From Litomosoides sigmodontis (lineage: Eukaryota > Nematoda > Chromadorea > Rhabditida > Onchocercidae), in assembly GCA_963070105.1 (NCBI GenBank), contig OY718808.1:434001-498000 (forward strand): a stretch of 64,000 nucleotides of DNA, in the 5' to 3' direction. The position numbers and the translations under genes were made by a program. This document shows, piece after piece, positions 52,949 to 64,000 of this stretch; position 1 is the stretch's first letter; the number at the start of each line of letters is the position of its first letter. The notes under the pieces were generated by a model that was given only the letters and a program-made list of their open reading frames with translations, ran no database searches and was not told the origin of the DNA.

Positions 52949-54553
52949 CTATTCATCCGAAAAAGTCATATGAATGAGGATATCCTGCTTGTGTTCAATT
53001 TGTATACCATTTACCATTGCAGAAGACATATTCACGGCAAAATCTCGCAACTCAGAATGCATGGCGAAACTTTGTGCTGGTCGTTGTAATATCTCAATCA
53101 CTCGTTGTCCGACATCACATAAGAGACATAAATCTATAATGGGAAATCAACAGACAAACCTTACTGCAGTAGTCAGACATTATTAGATAATCACATTTTC
53201 TCCAAAATTCAGATAAGATGTGGACTGAAGAGGAAGAAGAAAGTCTGCTTACTATAAACAAAAAGCACAGAATGGAATAACAAAAAAGTAATCAGAAAAA
53301 GCTCATGTTCTTAAATAAAATTAACAATGATCTTTACATATCAGACAATAGAGCAATTTAATGTACTTTTACATCTCCTATTTAAAATTTTTCTCTGTAA
53401 TAACAACGAAATTTACAATACTTTCTTCTGAAGTTGTACTAATAGCATGCTTCCGAACTCGTAAATCATGTTGTTTAACTGCATCGCTATATTTTTGGGC
53501 TTTCGATAAGTCTTCTTTATATGGTGCTGTAGTACCGTCCATATTAGCAACATCTATTATATTCTGCAAAAAAAGCAGAACATATTCATCTTACTCATTT
53601 TACATTATTGATTGTCTGTTCTTGTATAGCAACATCAATTACTGCCTGATCGAAATGCGACGTCGCGTAAGAAATCAAAGCGAATAAAGAAATCCTCCCA
53701 ACTCTCTCAACACTTAAACCAAATAATGATAAAATGAGTACATCGTTGATATTGTGGACATTTCTAAGAGACTGATTTTTGATTGCATTTGTGTATTTAG
53801 TTCTATAACATTTTTGGCATTTTTTAACCTTTCCTAGGAGCTTTTCGAAACAATTCCAGGGGTGAAGCTCCCGTCGGTATTCTAAAAATTGAATGAATGA
53901 ATGTCTTTACAATTAATTAAAAGTATTACTTGCTGCGTAGTTTCCAGAATTTGATTTAATAATTCATCCTCATCGTTGCTTTGCCGAAAACTGTCAGGAC
54001 CGCCGAATGTGGTATGAGGTGTTACGTGCTCTTCTCCATCGTTCACCCAAAAACGATTAGTTGAATCACAAGACCTAAAAATATAAGTGATTTGTCGAAT
54101 GTGAATGTTAATTGTAAAGATAAGTATTAAAACGACAAATAACACATACAACATAATTTCTGCAGCTATCTCTAAGCTTTTATGAAAAAAGCCCTACTTT
54201 AATATCATTGTAAGACCATTACAAAACTATCCCTACCTAACGTCTACTAAGCTTTAACGTTGACTCTTCTGGATGTTTCTTAGACTACTACATTACCGAA
54301 AACCAATCAATACGATGGAGCAGTTTTCATCTTATGAAAAGCATTCATGTTACATTAGTCCACACGGTCCTCCAGCAAATTAACAGACAGCAAAAATCGG
54401 TCATTGAGTGTCTGAGATGAGATAATAGAAAAATCAGGGGCAAACTTACGCAGATGTTCCGAAATGATTGCTATGAGTTTCGTTTATTAACGGTCCTTCA
54501 TCATCACTATCTTCCCCAGTACAACAGCACAATGACTGCACTGCTGAATACAT
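52949..54553 (-). CDS. LAMTOR1: LAMTOR1 (p18), membrane anchor of the Ragulator complex
   Basis: Scaffold that holds the Ragulator pentamer and Rag GTPases on late endosomes/lysosomes for mTORC1 activation. Four exons with matching phases: 54450-54553, 53930-54074, 53422-53563, 52949-53133; 191 aa (human 161). Diagnostic core: DEDELLNQILETTQQ joined across an intron to NIIDVANMDG, then KAQKYSDAV; the C-terminal helix reads FAMHSELRDFAVNMSSAMVN and the protein ends in MTFSDE. The N-terminus has three adjacent cysteines followed by an acidic stretch (CCCTGEDSDDEGPL), as in other LAMTOR1 proteins, but the only ATG in frame gives MYSAVQSL before the cysteines rather than MGCC, so the myristoylated glycine is missing in this model. 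A strong TTTCAG acceptor lies 17 nt upstream of the ATG and an in-frame TGA lies between them. Confidence 0.85.
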
Positions 54554-57500
54554 GTAGGAGGATCAAGAATCTGAAATTGAAATCAATTACTATTTTTTCA
54601 CTGAAAACTCAATACAATAGCTGCTTTGAAAAGGCCGTAAAAGTTGTCGGGCAAAAACATACGATTATCAACATCAATAAGATCTTAATGGTGGAAGACG
54701 AAAGTCCTCCATCTAAAGCACAGGGTCATAAATCTCATAATCATTCGGTCCTACAATAAATACTATCACATCACAACGAAAACGAGTCCAATGGAAAAAT
54801 CACCACACTTTACCTTCCACTCCGCACAGTGAATTTTGCCCTCTGCAGCAGGCATATCCACCAACGTGAGTTTATTTCATTTATCCTTAGTTAACAAACA
54901 GTTATTGCTTCTAAATTTCATAATTGTAATAATGGCTAGTTACTATTTTCCGTTCCAAATTCGACCGATCCGTTCAGCTCAAAGCCACTACAACCAACTT
55001 CACACCGGAAAAATGACCTGCCACCCCGACAGCTCCTTGAATCTTCCCCCTCCAGCAAGCCGTTACAGCGGGAAGTAGCACGGAGGACGGAATGAAACTG
55101 TGAGTTTCAATAGAATCGAGAGGTCAGGATTGAGTGAGAGGCGAGCACTGATTGCTTTGATGCTTGATGGTTTCAGAACACTTTATCATTTTAGTTTTTT
55201 CAAATACTTCAAATGCTCTTCTTTCGATGCCAATTAGTTGTTCGTCGCCATTAATTATGCAGTTTGCAGTAGCAGAAAGAAGCACGAAGAGTGATGTTCG
55301 AATCTTCGCTCGTTCTCTCTTTCTATCCTTTTGAGACGTTAAGAAAATGAACGGAGTCGAGAAGAAATGGTCGGATTTGCGTTTCTTTCCTGGGAAGGAA
55401 AGAATATGCGCAATGAACAGCTTAACTAGCTCGTTCTCATCACAAGTCTGTCCTGCCCCGTAACTGTAGGAAATGTTTCATCCGCCAATCGACCTAGTTG
55501 CATCACCTGATCTAGGAGAAGGATCTATTGTCACAATTGATTTCCTCTCTCTTCGGCCACTTCCGCCTCTCTCTCTCTCCGCGCTTCTGTCCATACTTTA
55601 CATTGCATTACAATTCGATAAGCAACAAACAAACCAACAACCGTCATCACCCACTCGCCACCGCACCACTTCCATCCATCCCTACGATCACTTTCACACG
55701 TTCTTTCCCATCCTCTCTTCCTCCCTCCGATAGCAGCACTATTGTACATTGCATCTTCCTCTCTCTTAGAATTTCACTTCGACTTATCATTTGCATTTGT
55801 GACCTTATCGGCTGAGACAAACCCCACCACATCCCTACCAATTTCAATTCTATCATTTTGCAATTATAATATGCAAAGTTCCAACTTCTTTTTACACGTA
55901 TCTTCTTTCTCCACCGGCCAATCCAATATAGGAAATGAAAACAGAAAGTGCCAAAATCTTATCTCTGCTATTGTTAACGTAGGAACTTAAGAGGAAGCAA
56001 ACAGGTCATTGCTCTCATTTCGTCTTGTCGCCTTCCAATTGTTTGTGTTAGTTATCATTTAGTAAATAGTTTTCTTTCAAAATTACGCTCATTACCCCCT
56101 CTTCTTTGCCTTCCCGCAGTAAATTCCGTTGGTTTTTCACTTATTTTTTCAAAATTAAAATATAGTGAATTCATGTGGAAAATCATAAATGCTATTTATA
56201 TGGAAAAGTTAAATTGATTTATGAAATTAATACCTTAACAAACGGAACTGAGATTTATACATTTCTATTGATTTAATTGACATTTTTCATTTTAGATTAG
56301 TTTTTAATAATCGTTTGATAAAAATTATTTACTTGATGGGTAGGATAATTCATTGGTTAATTTTCTGGTTGCGTAATCAGTTAGTATTTATTATTTCTAA
56401 CTTTGCAAAATTACTTTTAATTGCAAGTTATTACTGCTAATTATCATTTAACAAGTGTCACGGCTCACGTTATCACCTCTGTGTGTATTGATATGATTGG
56501 TTGTAAATGCAGAATTTGTTTATTTGAAGTTTAAATTTAATTGGCGATATAATTCTACAAAATAAATTGGTTAGCGACAAATCATTCAACTAGTCTCAAA
56601 TTTTGAAGTGGATTACGTAAACATCGTTCTAGGTAAGTGGCGAACAACGAACTGATCAGCTCCAATGATTGGTTGATGGAATAACTGAGAGAGGAATGAT
56701 GCAAAATAACTTTTCTTTTAAATATTCCAGCAATTCGTCTGCCTGCACTTTGCTCTTTTCATAACAATTCGAACTTATTTCCAACTTCTTTCCATCAGTT
56801 CAATGATTCCTTCCTGTTGTTTTCAGTGCAACACTTCTTTGATTTACTCTTTTTGACTCTTTCAACTCAACATGCCATATCTTTTCTCGTTCTAGTTTTC
56901 TTTCCCTCTTCATGAAATTTAATTTCACATTAAGTTATCTCTAATTGACCTTTTTAATCGTATCACATTCACAGTGAGAGAAAGAGATTTGTTCCTGCTT
57001 TTACTTCTCAATATCCACTGTCCAGTCTCCTTTTTTTATTCCTTTCTTTTTTCTTGCAACTCTACCGTTCCGGTCACTGTAGCACTTTTAAAATTTATTT
57101 CCATCTAATTTCTAAACTTTTTTCTTCAATTTTCTCAGCGATCTAAGCAAGTCATGAAGTGTGGGTGAGAAGGAGATGGGAAGCCGTTCATTTTAAGAAA
57201 TGATTTAAGGCTGCGTCTTTCCATGCAAGCATCTCAAGCGATTACACTGTTAGTTGTTAATGTTCCGAGCTGTCGATAAATAATTAAAATTGTCAACTAT
57301 TGCTCAAAACCTCCATTAATAAATTAATTAATTGACTGATTATCTAAAGTTAAGAGCATGCAATTATTTTATGTATCCTATTTTTGATCAATGTTATTCC
57401 ACAAACATGTGTGTGAATCTATATTTAGACCTAGCATACATGTGCAATTTAGGCCATCTTGAATTCATTAATTTCTAACCTATTATGAAATGCCTTCCCA

Positions 57501-58991
57501 TGGAAATTATTTGTTAGTGTAGTATTGCTCTTTTAAAGCGTTTGATTATAGCATTAGAATGGATTGTAATAATGAAAAAATAAAGAGCAAAAATTTCGAA
57601 GTGTTTCAAACGTCTCAATTGTAAGGGAAGGGAAGAAGGAGGAGGTTACTGTAGAAGTTTGTATTTATTGCTTGTACTTCCAAGGCAATTGTTTTTCAGT
57701 CTGAATAAGACTTTAAAAACTGTTTAATCTATTCAATATGCTCATTTTTTTAGGTACGCTATTCAAAGCAGAGGGTGCTTTGAATAGCGTACCTCGTTTT
57801 TCACTCCCAGTTATATCCCTCAAGGAACATTAGTTACACTACTACGTGGTACAACATTCCTTATTTAGGTCATCTGAACTCTCACACAAAAAGCGCCGTA
57901 TGTCTTCCATCCTGATAACGTCATACCTCATCACGGAGCGGTTCACTTTTCTATTCTCTTTCACAAACCAGTCAAAGAACTATTTCTCTTCCCACAGTAT
58001 TTTTTCGATCCATGGAAAGAATAAATTTTGTTAATGTAAACAAAGCCTCACGCTCAACGTTCGATCAATTAACCTACTTTTTTTCATTTATTCACTAATT
58101 CCCTATTTCCTTTCGAATGTTCCTTTTGTAGTATTAGAAGATAGGTTTCTCAAATTTCTGAGTGATTTATAAATTAATTTGCATTATGTCCAATCTGTTT
58201 TATAATTGCAAGTGAATTTCACTGATTGTTAAAGAGGAAATAAGCTATGTTAGCTAATTAATTGTCCAGCTGACCATGGATCTGCTCCATTCTTTCAAGG
58301 CTTGCAATGGATTTAATGTAGAGATTTTCTGACATCCGTTCTCGTCATTTAGATTAGCCATCGAACTCGCAAAAATCTTTTTTCATCTCTTTCTCTTCCT
58401 CTCCTCTCTCTGCAATAACTCTTATTTATTCATTTTTAATGCTTTACTACCTGAAATACCTTCTAATAATTTTCAGTCCATTGCTGCGAAATCCTTCCTT
58501 ACACATTTCAAGTCCTCATCATTCTTACTAGCTCACCTTTGACAAAATTACCTGGGCGTTTTGGATTTTCTACCACACATTCTTCTAAGTAGTGAGAAGA
58601 TATGATCCGTTGAGCCTCTTTTTTTTCAGTCATACTTCTTAAAACATTGAATAATTAGAACGAACTGTTCCAAACTAGAATTCAAAAGAAGTAAATAGTG
58701 CGAACCGTTTAACTTATGAAAACTGTGTGTGTAATATTGATTTCGGGAACGATTAGGAGGCACTTTGTTTCCACTCTTTCTAACTAGCCGTTCACTTTCA
58801 ATTCACACATTGAATTTGAATAATCTACAGTGTAATTATGAACTCAATTCCACACTTTATGTTACGCTTTCAATTTTTATAAGTTCCTCTTTTGTGTGCA
58901 ATTTCGTGCTTTACCTCAGTATCCCGCTTGCACTGATCGAGTAATAGGAGGGAAGTGTGGCAACAGGCAGTACAAAATGCTTTCATTCCAG
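54554..58991. other. 4.4 kb gene-poor region
   Basis: Holds the LAMTOR1 5' region and, at its far end, the promoter of a small candidate membrane-protein gene. Around 55.4-55.8 kb a pyrimidine-rich, somewhat GC-richer patch is open in several frames on both strands, but none is protein-like. A perfect 19-bp hairpin lies at 57752-57794. No gene supported. Confidence 0.5.
57752..57794. repeat. Perfect 19-bp inverted repeat with 5-nt loop
   Basis: The arm AGGTACGCTATTCAAAGCA (57752-57770) is exactly complementary to 57776-57794, with the loop GAGGG between. Pairing stops abruptly at both ends (T before, C after). It is too short for a typical pre-miRNA, and no gene adjoins it. Function unknown. 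Confidence 0.95.
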
Positions 58992-58996
58992 ATGCG

Positions 58997-59759
58997 ATGT
59001 TTCGATGGTTCACGTTGTCGTTACTACTGCCCACAATAACCAGTAATATGTTGCATACTGGTGCTGTAAGTCATCCAGAACCATTTTGTAACGATGATGA
59101 TACTAACTGCGACTATAGCGCCACCTCAGTTCTCTTTTCCTCTCCAGAAAGCAATAACTTAATCCCAAATTACTCCGTTTCCGGTTGTTACTTTCTTTCC
59201 TTACTTACATTAGTCCTTAAATGCAAATTTATGAATTCAATTGTCCGTAAATATATATATGGGATAGATTATTTCGATGAAACATACTAATAGGACAGAT
59301 ATTTCTGAAAAAGAGATGAAATTCATATGAATGCAATTGATGGAAAATGCATTAATGGATTGATAATTGAATTAATTGGTAGCATATTTCAGTAGTGGAA
59401 AATAGTCAGCAAATATCATTGTACAGTTTGTGGCCATTTCTACTCTATCGATGGAGTATTGTGCTGTATTTCGTACCGCTAGTAGTCATAGTACTATGTA
59501 AGTGTAAAATAATCAATTGTGATGTACGACTGATTTACGGCAACATGCCGGATGATTTTGTATAGTTTTTGCTTCTGATATCTTCGGTCATTGGCTAAGT
59601 GATGAATCAAGTACACTACGATGTATACTACTATTTCATCTTCAAGTCCATTTTTCACCTCACAACACTCTGATTGGTCCGAAAGTTTGTCCTGTCCCAT
59701 CATCTATTTCAGCATATTTCGATGTAGGTGAAGATCATTTCACATATGTGTTATTTTAA
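58997..59759 (+). CDS. Candidate small type I membrane protein
   Basis: Not recognised by sequence. Three exons fit in phase: 58997-59183, 59393-59497, 59713-59759 (stop TAA); 112 aa. The model rests on consensus signals: a TTCCAG acceptor 5 nt before the ATG (trans-splice type), TTTCAG before exon 2, a GTAAGT donor ending exon 2, TTTCAG before exon 3, and AATAAA 53 nt after the stop. The protein starts with a signal-like sequence (MFRWFTLSLLLPTITSN), has a short acidic ectodomain with two cysteines (FCNDDDTNCDYS), a membrane segment (SIVLYFVPLVVIVL) and a very short acidic tail (SYFDVGEDHF). The exon 1 donor (CCG|GTTGTT) is weak; reading through the exon 2 donor gives a 119-residue alternative ending at 59565. 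Confidence 0.45.
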
Positions 59760-59811
59760 TTAATGGAAGGAAAGAAAAACTATTTAAAAAATGAAATGTG
59801 TTGTTTTGTGT

Positions 59812-59817
59812 AATAAA
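59812..59817 (+). terminator. Polyadenylation signal AATAAA
   Basis: Canonical hexamer 53 bases after the stop codon of the small candidate membrane-protein gene. Its position supports that gene model. Confidence 0.5.
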
Positions 59818-61266
59818 ATATATGTGTGATATACATTTGTAGAGAAGAAGTTTGTTTAGAATAAAAAGGAACATATCACCAAATAGAAAGAAAGGAGAGG
59901 GGGTGTTATTAGTTTACGCCAAGCTATAATGCACTGGTTGTTCTGGTGAAACCAGGTCCCTCTTTTCTCTCTCCTTTAATGAAGTGTGCATTTGTAAATA
60001 TCCTCTTGAAGTAGTTTGACACAAGCATCTCTCTCATTAGCACACTTCTTCAGCTGGCAAAGAATGAGACACTAGCATTGGCCAGCTAGCATGCTACTTT
60101 GGGAGAGAAATGAAGAAAAGCTTTTAGGCTCAGATGAACATCATCCTCTCTTCGTTCGAATGAAAGCCAAGCCTTCAGTGCACACACTTATGGCATTTTA
60201 TGCTGCTATTTTGTCATATTTTTTGCTGAATTTGGAAATTTTTTTTTTAGCAAATACTTCCGAATCTGAAGTTCAATTTGGATTTGAAACTTTCTCCTTC
60301 GGGAAAAAGGTCCAATTTGTTATTTACCTTCTTCATGCCAATAATCATTGAATAGGACGATCACCTACAAAATATCAGTCATTTAAAACATTTTCCACTA
60401 GGAGAAATACTTGATCGCTTCCATTAGTAATTATTTTACAAACACATTAGTTCTACAATGCTGTCGTTTCGGCACACATTCTTCCTGCTCAATTTATTTG
60501 AAATGTAAATTTCGATCCGTCATTCCACTTATTGAGGGAAATGAAAATAGTTAAAAATTGAAAAGTTTATCGAGTTCTTTCATTATCGTTTATTTTCTGT
60601 TAAAGGAAAACACAGTGCATATTCCTTGATCCTACCTATTTCACGTAAAAAGCAATACAAATGCTGAAGGATCACAGAACTAAATCGTTTTTCATCTTCC
60701 AATTGCGCACTATGTTACCGCACTATTTAAGCGCATGAATGATCTCATGAAAATTGGATCCAAGGGGCCATTTTGCTGTAAAAAAAATGTTAAATTTCAT
60801 GTAAAAATTCATTTTTTGTCAATCATTGATTTTCCCTGCCTGTACGAAATTCAAATTAAGAAGACTAGTCTTAGATTGTCACATTTTCTGCCTTTTAGAT
60901 TTAGAATTTTAGATCGAACAGACAAAATGATAAGAGAAGACATTAACACTAATCTAGGCATTACCAGAATTTGTCTCCTTCATTCAGTTCATGCTCATGT
61001 GTAAATTTATGCCACAAAGATTACTTGAGCTAATTCTTTCTTCACCTAATTCCGCTTATCATAAGGATGTCTTTCATTTGTTAAAATGCTCCTCACATGA
61101 CTGTTGTCTGTTTAATCAATCCAAAAAGGTTGATTCATTTCGAAGCTGTCAGTATTATTTCAGTACCGATGATGCTACGAACTGTGTTTTGGTCCTATCG
61201 GACAGATTCAGTTTTTTCTTTTAAAACGGCTTGCTCCCTCATCACATCTTTTCTGCTTCTTCCGCT
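59818..61266. other. Convergent 3' region, small membrane gene and calcium-sensor gene
   Basis: About 1.4 kb between two convergent genes. Plus-strand open frames at 60091-60351 and 60735-61004 have no recognisable domain or splice partners and are not called as genes. Nothing else recognised. Confidence 0.5.
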
Positions 61267-63317
61267 TTATCCCCTCATCCTCACAGATTTAACAATACTT
61301 CTTCGTCCAACATGTGTGTTGCGAATAAATTTCATTACAGTGCCTTTGAGTGGAATTCGCATTTCCAGAAATCTTAAGACTACTTGAGAATAGTATGTGA
61401 AAAATAAATGGACCTGAAAAAAGTTGACAAAATCAGACTTCCAAATATAACCATTTCCATCCTTGTCCAATGCCTGCAATATTTCTCTTAACGAAGTCAA
61501 GTTAGCATCATATGGTAATTTTAACATCATTTTCATGCTATTCCAATTAATTATTTGGTCAGCCCATAAGATGGTAATAAACCCAAAAAGGATAGCAATT
61601 ACCCTAAGTGTTCCATGAGAGCGGTGGATAGCAACATTCTGCAAAGCTGTGTCGATCTTGTGCAAATTGCAATCAGTCGTCCTGCTCTCCTTTGATTTCT
61701 CATGCAATGCTAATCGGAAAACCGACTTTACAAAAGCTACCAGGTCCTGAATAATCCTAATCAGTTTGTGCAATCACGAGCAAACGAAAGATGAAGCATA
61801 AACCTAAAGATTGATGTTGAGGTTGGTCAGGTGTGGTTTCTGACCTCGAGTTACCGGTTATTATTAAAAAAAGTGTCACTCTTGAATTTCAAAAATGCTT
61901 GAAAAGCTCATACTGCTTCTGTGATGGCTTCAACATCGAAACCCTTGATCATCCGTATCGTCCAAATCGCATTTGCTTCCGGTGTTGGCAAACAGAGTAA
62001 TGTCAATGATTCCATGAGATCCTGAAGCTCACACAAAATTTTCTTTTTCTTTCAGATATCCTGTCAGCCTGATTGAAGAGTTTCGTTCAATCTTTGAATA
62101 TATTGACTCAGATATGTGGTTGGGCACGGCAGCACTTGGGACAATTATTAATTCCACCTGAGGGGTACTCTTCGATTTGCTAAGAATTCTTCTCAGAGAT
62201 ATTAAATCGGCGATTTCACAAATTATCAATGAGAGCCTTTTTTTAAGCCTGAAGTTTTAGCATTTCTTTTCTCCTCAATCACAAAGCGATATATCTGTTC
62301 AGTTAACGCTCCTCTACCGCAAGGGGAAGATGAAACCGAATTCTTCGGTAACTTCCTTCCGAATGGTCAGTGTGTAGTTCTGCTAGCCGCTCATTACACT
62401 CCTAATTTTCAGCATTCTTTAGCAAGTGAAGCGCTAACTTCATTCACGTTAGTCTATGTTACTTTATTTCAAATTCGGAAAAAAACAATTGACCCGATTG
62501 TCTAACATTATTTCTTCAATTTAAAGAAGATATATGTGTATATGTATGGCATATAAGCAGTCAGCAAAAAAATGAAATGAAATAAAAAGATGAGCGCAAT
62601 GCATTTCAATGTGAATAGTCAAACGTCTACGTAATGAATAGTTTATTGCATAGCTACGCAATGTCTTCCGATCTGATTTTGATATTCCTAATATATGTTA
62701 CCTATATTTTTGAATTTAACATTTTTAAGGTTCAATTTTCTGGCACGAATTTAAAAGAGAATAGATAAATTTTATCACCTGAAAGGTCATCTCCTCCTTA
62801 CCATTAGCGAAGGCAGTAAATAGCCTCAGAATGTACTCGTCATCGAGGCATGACGGAAAGTTTGAACCAAACATTTTCTTAAATTTATCTACGCGCATCC
62901 TGCCTGTCGGACATTCCTGCATCCACTCAACAGTGATTACTGATAAGAAATGTGATCATTAATACTTATAACATACAAGTGAAAATGCTTATTTCAAAAA
63001 AAACAATCATTTCGCTACAATACGTCATGTGCGAATGTCTGTACAATGTTACGTGAAGTCTCCTTGACGCTACTTCGACCCGTACCCGTGATCTTTTCAC
63101 GTTCCGGAAGTACTCATTTATTTACTACTTTCGCCTTCCTTTCTGGAGGGCAATTGTGTAATGAAAGAATGTAACGGACATTCTTGAACTGCGAATACAT
63201 ATATTTGATGTATTTGCAACTAAACACATTCTTCGTATATTTGCGCAACTCGTCGATTGTTGGCGGTTGAATGTTCGCTTCCCACTTCTTTGCTTCAGCC
63301 GACTCATCCGACTCCAT
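61267..63317 (-). CDS. Divergent neuronal-calcium-sensor/KChIP-like EF-hand protein
   Basis: Three phase-0 exons: 63180-63317, 62779-62916, 61267-61746; up to 251 aa. The N-terminal part matches the NCS/KChIP family layout, in which a helix ending in an F-K-N-E-C-P-T-G motif precedes a degenerate first EF-hand: PPTIDELRKYTK, then MYSQFKN joined across an intron to ECPTGRMRVDKF, FGSNFPSCLDDEY and LFTAFANGKEEMTFQ. Family members are cytosolic or membrane-associated calcium sensors that tune channels, GPCRs or cyclases. Only one canonical calcium loop is evident, DKDGNGYIWKSD near the C-terminal third; EF-hand 2 lacks acidic ligands and EF-hand 3 is not recognisable. No N-terminal MG, so no myristoylation. 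A TTACAG acceptor lies 2 nt before the ATG. The long last exon may hide an intron (GTAATT near 61603; GT after FFQ near 61427), so the C-terminus is uncertain. Confidence 0.68.
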
Positions 63318-64000
63318 TGCTGTAAGGACGAAGTAAATAAATGGAAAGATGAAATTCACAACTTAATAAGTAAGTTAATAAGTAACACAGACAAGCGGAA
63401 GTGCTTTTCTATAAACCATCTCATCTTTCTTGAATAGAAGTAAAACCAATTCACAAATTTCGCACTAAATCCTCTTCCTGAGGTAATACGAAAGGTTCAG
63501 CTCGACCAGAAATGAAATGTGTAGTGTTGCGTTTTAAAAATTTGAGAAGAAAAACTTTCAGTGCACCTTATTTCATTTTATACGCTAGTCAACTTAACAT
63601 ATCAAGTGCTTAATTTTAAATTTCATATGATTGTGAACTCGTGAACCATTATTCGATTGATTTCATGCTAAGTTGAACCTAAAAGAAAATGAAGACAACT
63701 GCAAAATTAATATAACTTAGGTTTTAATGAACACGTTGAGCAGCTTGAATGTAGCCCCCCTCTCGAATTTTAAATTCACAATAAAACTATTGATTTTTCA
63801 AGCAATACTCCAAATCTTCTTTGAAATGTTATAATTTAAATAAAAAAACGTATTCAAATGAAACAAAAGACAACTAAATCAATTAAAGATGCATATGAAC
63901 GTGTTCATTTGCAGTAAGTAAATAAAAAGCAAGGCATTAAGGAATATAGCCTGAAAATAGAAAATGTTGACGAATTATGCGCTTTATGAAGTTTTGGAAG
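63318..64000. other. Region upstream of the calcium-sensor gene, to window end
   Basis: About 0.7 kb of AT-rich sequence upstream of the EF-hand gene. It presumably contains its promoter or a non-coding first exon. No coding exon recognised. Confidence 0.5.

Noticed and set aside
55473..55856. Five overlapping open frames on both strands
   Set aside because: Pyrimidine-rich DNA keeps several frames open at once; none has a domain or splice signals.
60091..60351. 86-codon plus-strand open frame with a hydrophobic middle
   Set aside because: No start context, splice sites or homology that I can recognise; length is within chance expectation for this composition.
1..64000. tRNA, rRNA, CRISPR, transposase, retroelement, viral or endosymbiont-derived sequence
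   Set aside because: Looked for T-loop motifs (GGTTCGAATCC-like) with acceptor stems, conserved miRNA seeds (let-7, miR-1, miR-9, miR-71 and others), and reverse-transcriptase, transposase or bacterial genes; nothing convincing was seen by eye.

Overview
The window is AT-rich eukaryotic (animal) DNA, most likely from a nematode. The genes are spliced, with mostly 60-430 bp introns bounded by GT..AG. The mevalonate-pathway enzyme has nematode-like features. At least six genes carry an intron-type 3' splice acceptor 2-21 nt upstream of the start codon, the signature expected for spliced-leader trans-splicing. The exact clade cannot be fixed from the sequence alone. No bacterial, viral or transposase coding sequence was recognised.

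Layout: (1) 1.36-13.6 kb, minus strand: a compact Jagged/Serrate-type Notch ligand (MNNL, DSL, four EGF repeats, VWC-like region, Jagged C-terminal region, one membrane segment), about 711 residues in 16 exons, with a 5.2 kb intron inside the MNNL domain. (2) 13.6-17.5 kb: no clear gene; a 15-bp-unit minisatellite. (3) 17.5-20.4 kb, plus: an HMG-box protein of 334 residues resembling the N-terminal part of the RNA polymerase I factor UBF. (4) 20.4-28.1 kb: no gene; a 600 bp 9-bp-unit satellite running into a 200-base assembly gap. (5) 28.1-30.2 kb, plus: an MPPED-type metallophosphoesterase. (6) 31.1-35.0 kb, minus: cytosolic HMG-CoA synthase, complete in 11 exons. (7) 35.8-37.9 kb, plus: an unidentified membrane protein gene, divergent from HMG-CoA synthase. 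(8) 37.9-47.3 kb: no protein gene; two poly-G runs and a pre-miRNA-like hairpin. (9) 47.3-50.4 kb, plus: a secreted, probably GPI-anchored protein with three Ly6/uPAR-type domains. (10) 52.9-54.6 kb, minus: LAMTOR1 (Ragulator/mTORC1 anchor). (11) 54.6-59.0 kb: no gene; a perfect 19-bp hairpin. (12) 59.0-59.8 kb, plus: a candidate small type I membrane protein. (13) 61.3-63.3 kb, minus: a divergent neuronal-calcium-sensor/KChIP-like EF-hand protein.

The genes are functionally unrelated neighbours (signalling ligand, rDNA transcription, phosphoesterase, isoprenoid synthesis, mTORC1 anchoring, calcium sensing), as usual for a metazoan chromosome; there is no evidence for an operon or a gene cluster acting together. 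Exon models were built by hand by requiring compatible reading phase at every junction, and nearly all close exactly. No single dramatic new system is evident. The most noteworthy items are the reduced Jagged-type ligand, the UBF-like protein, the triple-Ly6 protein, the orphan membrane gene and the two unexplained hairpins.
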